37,095 nt of DNA from the IMG/VR virus record IMGVR_UViG_3300032245_000456, positions 1 to 37,095 of that record; one strand, written 5' to 3'. This document shows positions 31,411 through 37,095 of this stretch, piece after piece. The notes under the pieces were generated by a model. That model saw only the letters and a program-made list of their open reading frames with translations. It was not told where the DNA came from and made no database searches. Source of the DNA: a virus. The translations under genes and the position numbers were made by a program. Position 1 is the stretch's first letter. Each line of letters opens with the position of its first letter.

Positions 31411-32256
31411 CTAGGAGGCGACTTCGAAAAAACTTGTCATATCCAATGTCATGCCTTGCTCGTAATCATGCTGGCACTCTGCTTCTGGACATTTCATGTT
31501 CAACGGTTGAAGTTCCGATGATGTCTTGAGTTTGATAATATGATCTCTTATGCTGTTGAATATAGTTCGATCACAGTTTTGCATAAGTTCACGAATAAAC
31601 TCAGGCTCAGTAACCAGGGCATTAGGAGTCTTTACAGCGCCAATACTTTGGCAAAGGGCATCAATGGTAATTGTGGTAATTTTTCTTAAGGCATCACTGA
31701 TTGAAGCAATTTTTTCAGAGTCAGGTAATTCAGCGTCGGGCAACAATGACATTAACTTTTGCTGTTCAAACTGCATTTGATTGTTCTCATTGAGATTTTG
31801 ATAAGTCATTGGTTTAAAAAAGAATTCCAAATCGCCGTGACACACAGGAGTATTATAGTCTGGTGTTTTTAATTGATCTAGTACCATACGTAGATCAACA
31901 CTGATATCGTGTTCGTGTTTGCACTTTGGGCATTGACTGGTAAGTTCCATGTTGTGTCCGTAGCTAGCCACTCGTATACCTACCAAGATGGTATCCACAT
32001 CCATGGCCGGAATTGCCCAGGCATTTTTAATGTTTGGAATGCAACTGTGGATTACATTGACCATGGCCGATCCGTTAAACAAGGCGTCTGGTGTGCGATA
32101 TGTAATTTCGTCAACTGCTGTCATTGGCAAAACTGGAAGCTCCAAATTGGGTGGCATATCCAGTGTGCCTTCTGGGTAAAATTGTCCTTGGCTGGGCAGT
32201 CTGATGTAGATAGACGGTTGTCTAAAATACTGTGTTAATGGGTTGTTTGGTGTCAT
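31411..32256 (-). CDS. 26: baseplate hub subunit gp26-like (T4-type baseplate protein with zinc ribbon)
   Basis: 281 aa, GAGGA six bases before the ATG, TAG stop. The N-terminal half is the conserved part: NPLTQYFRQPSIYIRLPSQG, FYPEGTLDM, ELPVLPMTAVDEITYRTPDA, then VIHSCIPNIKNAWAIPAMD and VGIRVASYGHNMELTSQCP. C109-x2-C112 and C256-x4-C261 (with H263) could bind one zinc and join the two halves. T4 gp26 (208 aa) belongs to the hub; the phages of aquatic bacteria carry this longer form. It heads the leftward group 32256-30680 and is divergent from the tape-measure-like gene with only 23 bases between the start codons. Confidence 0.8.
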   Translation of the reverse strand: MTPNNPLTQYFRQPSIYIRLPSQGQFYPEGTLDMPPNLELPVLPMTAVDEITYRTPDALFNGSAMVNVIHSCIPNIKNAWAIPAMDVDTILVGIRVASYGHNMELTSQCPKCKHEHDISVDLRMVLDQLKTPDYNTPVCHGDLEFFFKPMTYQNLNENNQMQFEQQKLMSLLPDAELPDSEKIASISDALRKITTITIDALCQSIGAVKTPNALVTEPEFIRELMQNCDRTIFNSIRDHIIKLKTSSELQPLNMKCPEAECQHDYEQGMTLDMTSFFEVAS

Positions 32257-32266
32257 AATTATCCTC

Positions 32267-32274
32267 GATAAATA
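32267..32274 (+). promoter_or_regulatory. late promoter box GATAAATA abutting the tape-measure gene
   Basis: GATAAATA followed by five bases and the ATG at 32280; the expected start point is the A of the ATG. It lies within the 23-base gap shared with divergent gp26, whose own ribosome-binding site (GAGGA on the minus strand) overlaps the same few bases. Confidence 0.55.
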
Positions 32275-32279
32275 TAATT

Positions 32280-34424
32280 ATGGCAGAATTTACCTCCCCG
32301 GAAGAATTTGAGAAGTATCTATCAGCAATGAAAGAGCAGTATGAGGCTGGCTATCTTTCAGCTCAAGACTACAATGCTGCATTAAAAGACGCTGCAGCCG
32401 GTGTAAAAGGTTACACGGCTAACCTTAAAAACAGCATGGCCCAATTGGGCACCAGTTTCAAACAACTGGGCAAGGCCATATATGATGGCAAACAAGGAGC
32501 CGCAACCTACAACGAAGCAATGAGTTCCGGTGCCGATCTTGTGGCCGCTTATGCTTTGAAATTTGGTCCAGCTGGCGTAGCGTTAGGATTGTTTACCAAA
32601 GCAGTGGTTGGCTATGTAAATGCGGCCAACAAACAGAGTGATGCACTGTATGAAAGTTATCAAAAGATAAGTCGATCTGGAGCCATTGGCAGTGATGCCA
32701 TGGATCAGGTATTTGAATCGGCTGTCAAGATGGGCTACACAGTTGACCAATTGGGCAACTTAGGATCAATACTAGCTGAAAATAGTAAGAATTTTGGCCT
32801 GTTTAGTTCTAGTGCAATAACAGGAGCCAAACAGTTTACAGAAGCGTCTAAGGGATTACAAGACACATCAACTCGCAAATATTTCTTTAATTTAGGGTTG
32901 ACTGTTGATGATATCAACAACGGTCTAGCTGGATTTTACAAACAAGAAGGCGCTTTAGTTCAACTGCGCGGAAGAAGCACAGCAGATCTAATTCAAGGCA
33001 GTAAGGCCTATATTCGTGAGATGGAAATTTTAACACGTCTCACAGGCCAAACTCGCGAAGAGATGGAAGCACAACGTGAGGATGCTCTCAACGTAGATGC
33101 GTTCTATGCTTCATTGATGGACATGCCAGCTGAGGCACAAAAAGAAGCACTGGCTACCTATAATCGACTAGCGGCAATTAATCAAAAGGCTGCCGCTGAA
33201 TTTGCAGCCAACTTTAGCGGAGCCATAACTGGCAGCACTGACCTCCTGGTTAGCACACAAGGGCAATCATTAAGACTTACTAAAGAAGCATACAAAGCTG
33301 GAATGAAGAGCAGCGATGCTATGCAAATTCTTAGCGATTCAGCTAGACCCATGATTGAGGTTACCAAACAAGTGGCACAGGTAGGCGGACAAATTGGTCT
33401 AAGCGCACGAACCATGAATCAACTGGGCAACAAAGGCCTTGACCCGTTACAAAAACAATTTGATGACATAGCCAAAGATGTAGACAAAGCTGGTGATGGA
33501 TTTAACTCTGCTACAAATTCTCAATCTACAATGCGAGATGCACAAATTAAATCAGCTCAAAATTTACAAGAGTTTGTTAAGTTAGGTGTAGCACCGGCAA
33601 CCAAAGCCATGCAGTTCCTGGCCGAAGCTGTGGAAAATTTAACATCATTTATTCCAGGCGCTGGTCGCACCAGGAAAGGTGTAACATCCGGGAAACCTAC
33701 AACCAAGTCTGGTGGCGGTGTTGAAGGAGTTTCTGTTACGGGTGAAGTTGATCTTAGTGGTGGCGGTGGTGGAGGTGGAGAAGAAAAAACTGCTCCTATT
33801 GCCAAAACAGATGTTGACAAAATTTTAGCCACAATTCGCAAACGTGAATCTGGTGGTAATTATGCAATACAGGCCAAAGGAAGCAGTGCATCTGGTGCAT
33901 ATCAGTTTATTGATAAAACATGGCAAGCTCTGACTAAACAAGCTAATGTGGGCACTGAATTTAAGACCGCCAAAGAAGCTCCAAAAGAAATCCAAGATGC
34001 CATTGCAAAACTGCACGTAGAAAATTTATTAAAACAAGCAGGCGGTGATGTTAGCAAAGTGCCTCTTGGATGGTACACTGGTAATGTGCAAGGAAAAATA
34101 AGTCCAGAGGCCATGGCGGCAAACAACGGCCTGACTCCAGAAGAGTATCAGCGTAAATGGATGATGGACTACAACAAAATGGCTGGTCCAAACGAGTCAG
34201 CAGCCAATGGTGCAATCTTAAGCGGACCAACCAGTGGGTATCGTCCAAATCTTACCATGCACGGAACCGAAGCAGTTGTGCCGTTAAACACACCTGCACA
34301 GCAGGCAGCAGCCGGAATGGACAGTGGAATTATGGTTGCACAGTTAGACAAACTAGACGAACTAATATCCATTATGAAAAATCAGCTAGGCGTGTCAACA
34401 AGAATAATGCAGTCTAGCATTTAA
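32280..34424 (+). CDS. tape-measure / tail hub protein with lytic transglycosylase domain
   Basis: 714 aa. Residues 1-480 are almost entirely helical and Ala/Gln/Lys-rich, with a hydrophobic segment at about 77-112 (DLVAAYALKFGPAGVALGLF), as in tape-measure proteins that set tail length and enter the cell envelope. A Gly-rich linker (SGGGGGGGEE, about 495-505) leads to an SLT-type domain at about 508-610: KILATIRKRESGGNY with the catalytic Glu at E523, SASGAYQFIDKTW, and GWYTGN. This domain cuts peptidoglycan glycan strands. By position (next to hub gp26 and portal) it may be the counterpart of T4 gp29, the 590-aa tape measure, which has no such domain. No Shine-Dalgarno is seen. Confidence 0.8.
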   Translation: MAEFTSPEEFEKYLSAMKEQYEAGYLSAQDYNAALKDAAAGVKGYTANLKNSMAQLGTSFKQLGKAIYDGKQGAATYNEAMSSGADLVAAYALKFGPAGVALGLFTKAVVGYVNAANKQSDALYESYQKISRSGAIGSDAMDQVFESAVKMGYTVDQLGNLGSILAENSKNFGLFSSSAITGAKQFTEASKGLQDTSTRKYFFNLGLTVDDINNGLAGFYKQEGALVQLRGRSTADLIQGSKAYIREMEILTRLTGQTREEMEAQREDALNVDAFYASLMDMPAEAQKEALATYNRLAAINQKAAAEFAANFSGAITGSTDLLVSTQGQSLRLTKEAYKAGMKSSDAMQILSDSARPMIEVTKQVAQVGGQIGLSARTMNQLGNKGLDPLQKQFDDIAKDVDKAGDGFNSATNSQSTMRDAQIKSAQNLQEFVKLGVAPATKAMQFLAEAVENLTSFIPGAGRTRKGVTSGKPTTKSGGGVEGVSVTGEVDLSGGGGGGGEEKTAPIAKTDVDKILATIRKRESGGNYAIQAKGSSASGAYQFIDKTWQALTKQANVGTEFKTAKEAPKEIQDAIAKLHVENLLKQAGGDVSKVPLGWYTGNVQGKISPEAMAANNGLTPEEYQRKWMMDYNKMAGPNESAANGAILSGPTSGYRPNLTMHGTEAVVPLNTPAQQAAAGMDSGIMVAQLDKLDELISIMKNQLGVSTRIMQSSI

Positions 34425-34429
34425 CTTGC

Positions 34430-34437
34430 GGTAAATA
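34430..34437 (+). promoter_or_regulatory. late promoter box GGTAAATA before the portal gene
   Basis: TAAATA at 34432-34437 is followed by TACTACC and the ATG at 34445. The spacing is seven bases and there is no ribosome-binding site, as at gp25. Confidence 0.5.
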
Positions 34438-34444
34438 TACTACC

Positions 34445-36286
34445 ATGGCAGACAATCAAAATACTCGTAAACCCGGTTGGAAAAAATATTTCAAAGTCGC
34501 AAACACCGGCGGCCAACTAAGTCCAATTAGTGGACAAAATCAATTTGGACTAGACGGATATCCTCGTCAAACCGGCGCTGATTACAGCACAGGTGGCACA
34601 CCCAACGACTTTGCTTTCCGCAACTATGCCAGCCGTTTGCCGGAAGTATATTCAGGACACCCTAACCGTATTGAACGCTATAATCAATACGAAAACATGG
34701 ACTGTGACTCGGAAGTCAATGCCTGTTTGGACATTATTGCTGAGTTTAGCACACAGGTCAACGAAGACAACAAGACACCGTTTGATATCAATTTTACAGA
34801 CAAGCCCACTGATCACGAAGTAGAAATTATTAAAAAGCAGTTACAGCAATGGACCAAGCTGAACAAGCTGGATCAGCGTATATTCAAACTGTTCCGTAAC
34901 ACCATCAAGTATGGTGATCAAGTGTTTGTGCGTGACCCAGAAACATTTGAAATGATGTGGGTTGACATGGTCAAAGTTGCCCGTGTTATTGTTAACGAAA
35001 GCGAAGGCAAACGTCCTGAGCAGTATATGATTCGTGATATCAATCCTAACTTTCTATACATGAGTGTGGCGCAAAAGACCACTAGCGATTATTATGTAAG
35101 TCGTGCATTAGGTGGTGGTACTAACACTAATAACTATAGTTCGCCAGGTGGCGGTGGCGCAGGAGGTGGCACCGGCAATGGCGGAGTAGGCAACAGTCGC
35201 TTTACACAGGCCATGAACGAAACCTGTATTGATGCACGACATGTTGTGCATTTGAGTCTAAACGAAGGGCTTGATTACTTTTGGCCATTTGGACAAAGTA
35301 TCCTAGAAAACATTTTCAAAGTATTCAAACAAAAAGAATTGCTAGAAGATTCAGTTCTAATCTATCGTGTGCAACGTGCTCCTGAGCGTAGAATTTTCAA
35401 GATTGACGTGGGCAACATGCCAAGTCATATGGCCATGCAGTTTGTGGAACGTGTTAAAAATGAAATGCATCAACGCCGTATCCCTACTAACACTGGTGGC
35501 GGCGCCAACATGATGGATGCTAGTTATAACCCACTCAGTATCAATGAAGATTACTTCTTTCCGGTCAGTGCTGACAGCAGAGGATCAGACGTTACTACCC
35601 TGCCCGGCGGTGCTAATCTAGGTGAAATTGACGACTTAAAATACTTCAACAACAAGATGGCACGTGGTTTGCGTGTGCCAAGTAGCTATTTGCCAACTGG
35701 TCCGGATGACTCAGACCGTGCCCTAAATGACGGAAAAGTAGGCACAGCATTGATACAAGAATACCGCTTTAACCAGTATTGTATGCGTCTACAACGACTA
35801 ATCATGCAGAAATTAGATGATGAATTCAAGATGTTTTTACGTTGGAGAGGCTTTAATATTGATGCAGGTCTGTTTACAATTAGCCTGTGCGAGCCACAAA
35901 ACTTTGCCAGCTATCGTCAGAGTGAACTGGATACTAGTCGTATTTCTTCGTTTGCGGCCATTGAACCTTTGCCGTATTTCAGCAAGCGTTTCTTGATGAA
36001 ACGTTACCTAGGACTCAGTGAAGAAGAACTTGTAGAAAACGAAACCCTGTGGCAAGAAGAGCGTGACGAACCTGAGTTAGAAACAACCCAGGGTCAAGAC
36101 TTACGTTCAATTGGTATCACACCAGCTGGTCTGGAAAGTGACATTCAAACCGGTGAAGAAATAACCGGTGCCAATGCCATGCCCGGTGCTGAAGGTGGTA
36201 TGCCCGGAGCACCAACTACTGCACCCGGAACTGCTGGCACTGCTGGAGCACCACCACCAACCGCTGGCGGAGTGCCTGGCGTATAA
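34445..36286 (+). CDS. 20: portal vertex protein gp20
   Basis: 613 aa; T4 gp20 is 524 aa. The portal forms the dodecameric ring through which DNA is packaged and ejected. Conserved stretches: PEVYSGHPNRIERYNQYENM, DSEVNACLDIIAEFSTQVNE, FKLFRNTIKYGDQVFVRDPE, LEDSVLIYRVQRAPERRIFK, MPSHMAMQFVERVKNEMHQR, and GLRVPSSYLPTGPDDSDRA. Two additions stand out: a Gly-rich insert at about 235-255 (PGGGGAGGGTGNGGVGN) and an Ala/Pro/Gly/Thr tail at about 575-613. The stop codon lies inside the next gene's late promoter box. Confidence 0.93.
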   Translation: MADNQNTRKPGWKKYFKVANTGGQLSPISGQNQFGLDGYPRQTGADYSTGGTPNDFAFRNYASRLPEVYSGHPNRIERYNQYENMDCDSEVNACLDIIAEFSTQVNEDNKTPFDINFTDKPTDHEVEIIKKQLQQWTKLNKLDQRIFKLFRNTIKYGDQVFVRDPETFEMMWVDMVKVARVIVNESEGKRPEQYMIRDINPNFLYMSVAQKTTSDYYVSRALGGGTNTNNYSSPGGGGAGGGTGNGGVGNSRFTQAMNETCIDARHVVHLSLNEGLDYFWPFGQSILENIFKVFKQKELLEDSVLIYRVQRAPERRIFKIDVGNMPSHMAMQFVERVKNEMHQRRIPTNTGGGANMMDASYNPLSINEDYFFPVSADSRGSDVTTLPGGANLGEIDDLKYFNNKMARGLRVPSSYLPTGPDDSDRALNDGKVGTALIQEYRFNQYCMRLQRLIMQKLDDEFKMFLRWRGFNIDAGLFTISLCEPQNFASYRQSELDTSRISSFAAIEPLPYFSKRFLMKRYLGLSEEELVENETLWQEERDEPELETTQGQDLRSIGITPAGLESDIQTGEEITGANAMPGAEGGMPGAPTTAPGTAGTAGAPPPTAGGVPGV

Positions 36287-36289
36287 ATA
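36282..36289 (+). promoter_or_regulatory. consensus late promoter TATAAATA
   Basis: An exact TATAAATA followed by CTAGT and then the ATG at 36295. The portal stop TAA (36284-36286) is part of it. The expected start point is the A of the ATG. Confidence 0.75.
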
Positions 36290-36294
36290 CTAGT

Positions 36295-36516
36295 ATGATT
36301 CTTAACGAAATATACGAAAAAAGTCCTGAAGCTTATCAAGACGTTAGCCAAGACAACAGCCAACCACAACTGGGCAATCTTCGCAAAACTCGCTTGACTT
36401 TGCGTCAGCTTAATAAACTGCGTCAGATGAATGATGTGCGTAGCTACGAGTATAAAGAAAAACTCAAACAAGTTAAGAAACAATATGCACCGCCTCCGGC
36501 TGCACCTGGACTATAA
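36295..36516 (+). CDS. small basic head protein downstream of portal (73 aa)
   Basis: 73 aa: an acidic/polar first third (ILNEIYEKSPEAYQDVSQD), a basic helical middle (LRKTRLTLRQLNKLRQMNDV, then RSYEYKEKLKQVKKQY) and a Pro-rich tail (APPPAAPGL). A small basic protein of this type is found between portal and prohead protease genes in T4-like phages of aquatic bacteria; T4 has gp67 and gp68 there. It may bind DNA or the acidic core. The family link is from memory. The start is set by the exact late promoter box five bases upstream; no Shine-Dalgarno. Confidence 0.6.
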   Translation: MILNEIYEKSPEAYQDVSQDNSQPQLGNLRKTRLTLRQLNKLRQMNDVRSYEYKEKLKQVKKQYAPPPAAPGL

Positions 36517-36578
36517 TTAGCTGTAACAAAATAGTCAAATATACCCACTTTTCCACCTCAAAACTACCAATATTATAA

Positions 36579-36598
36579 GTTAGATGTAAATATCTAAC
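36579..36598 (+). promoter_or_regulatory. hairpin containing late-promoter-like TGTAAATA
   Basis: GTTAGAT (36579-36585) and ATCTAAC (36592-36598) form a perfect 7-bp inverted repeat around GTAAAT; TGTAAATA is at 36585-36592. It lies 24 bases before the start of the acidic gene. It may be a late promoter, an operator or an mRNA 5' structure. Confidence 0.45.
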
Positions 36599-36622
36599 GA
36601 GCCATAACCATTGGAGGAAAAT

Positions 36623-37095
36623 ATGACTAATAAATTTGAACAGTTGATCGAATACGTGATCAATGATGAAGAGGCGAAAGCCAAAGAACTATTCCACGAC
36701 ATCGTGGTAGAAAAATCCCGTGAAATCTATGAAAATTTGATGAACGAGGAAGATGAAGAAGAGTTAGACGAAGCTGATGAAGAGTTAGACGAAAACTTTG
36801 GCGGCGATGCTAGCGATGACTTGATTGATGATGTTGAATCAGAAGAGCAAGGCATGCAAGAAGAAGAAGAGTCTGATGCTGAGTTTGACGACGAAGCTGA
36901 ACAAGACGGCGAAGATTTAACACACGATATCGAAGCTGATCACGACGAAGGTGGTGACATTGAAGATCGCGTTGTTGATCTAGAAGACAAATTAGACGAA
37001 TTAATGGCTGAATTTGAAGCTATTATGAGTGGTGAAGAAGGCGGCGACATGGGTGATGAAGTGTCCGATATTGACGGCGGCGACGCTTTAGAAAT
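36623..37095 (+). CDS. very acidic prohead-core-type protein (3' end outside window)
   Basis: At least 157 codons, open to the window end. GGAGGA at 36613-36618 gives a strong ribosome-binding site. The first 40 residues are a normal helical domain (MTNKFEQLIEYVINDEEAKA, KELFHDIVVEKSREIYENLM); from about residue 41 the sequence is dominated by Glu and Asp (EEDEEELDEADEELDENFG and on), with one heptad-like helix at about 118-137 (RVVDLEDKLDELMAEFEAIM). Location after gp20 corresponds to T4 gp67/gp68, acidic prohead core (scaffold) proteins. Whether it equals gp67, gp68 or a replacement is not settled. Confidence 0.65.
   Translation, partial: MTNKFEQLIEYVINDEEAKAKELFHDIVVEKSREIYENLMNEEDEEELDEADEELDENFGGDASDDLIDDVESEEQGMQEEEESDAEFDDEAEQDGEDLTHDIEADHDEGGDIEDRVVDLEDKLDELMAEFEAIMSGEEGGDMGDEVSDIDGGDALE

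Noticed and set aside
31388-31413. TAG readthrough joining gp26 and the 63-aa protein
   Set aside because: The two frames differ, and the smaller gene has its own ATG 23 bases after the stop.
1-37095. CRISPR array, insertion sequence or integrase
   Set aside because: No regularly spaced direct repeats, transposase or recombinase motifs, or flanking inverted repeats were seen.

Overview
This window is the structural core of a T4-like myovirus (contractile-tailed dsDNA phage). Recognisable T4-type genes include baseplate wedge gp6, gp25 and a gp53-like protein, hub gp5 and gp26, portal gp20, late sigma factor gp55 and recombination nuclease gp46/gp47. The gp5, gp26 and portal versions, the SGNH and GIY-YIG genes and the very large mosaic baseplate protein resemble those of T4-like phages of aquatic bacteria more than coliphage T4. 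The host cannot be named from the sequence. All three stop codons are used conventionally, so the standard code applies.

Layout. Positions 1-23191 form one long leftward tail/baseplate operon. It reads, in transcription order: cupin protein, tail/baseplate protein (627 aa), gp53-like LysM protein, 1092-aa structural protein, gp5, 282-aa protein, gp25, gp6, and a giant ORF that leaves the window after more than 3,660 codons. Junctions are tight (ATGA, TAATG, or gaps of a few bases). At 23192-23287 transcription diverges. The rightward block 23288-29250 holds gp55, gp47, gp46 and an AT-rich cassette of two SGNH-hydrolase-like genes around a GIY-YIG gene. Positions 29251-29654 hold no convincing gene but several strong hairpins. 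Next come a small leftward gene, a rightward arginyltransferase-like gene, and a leftward group (gp26, a 63-aa protein, a 170-aa protein). From 32280 the rightward head/tail block holds a tape-measure-like protein with a lytic transglycosylase domain, the portal, a small basic protein and a very acidic prohead-core-like protein cut by the window end.

How it works together. gp55 is the phage sigma factor that reads TATAAATA-type late promoters, and at least seven TAAATA boxes sit in front of structural genes here. Five of them end only 5-7 bases before the start codon, and those starts have no Shine-Dalgarno sequence, which predicts leaderless late mRNAs. Starts further from a box have a Shine-Dalgarno. 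The cell-wall hydrolase usually found inside T4 gp5 is missing; a lytic transglycosylase domain appears instead in the tape-measure-like protein. The giant baseplate protein carries seven FG-GAP (integrin-type propeller) repeats broken up by fibre-type modules, which suggests a surface-binding role.
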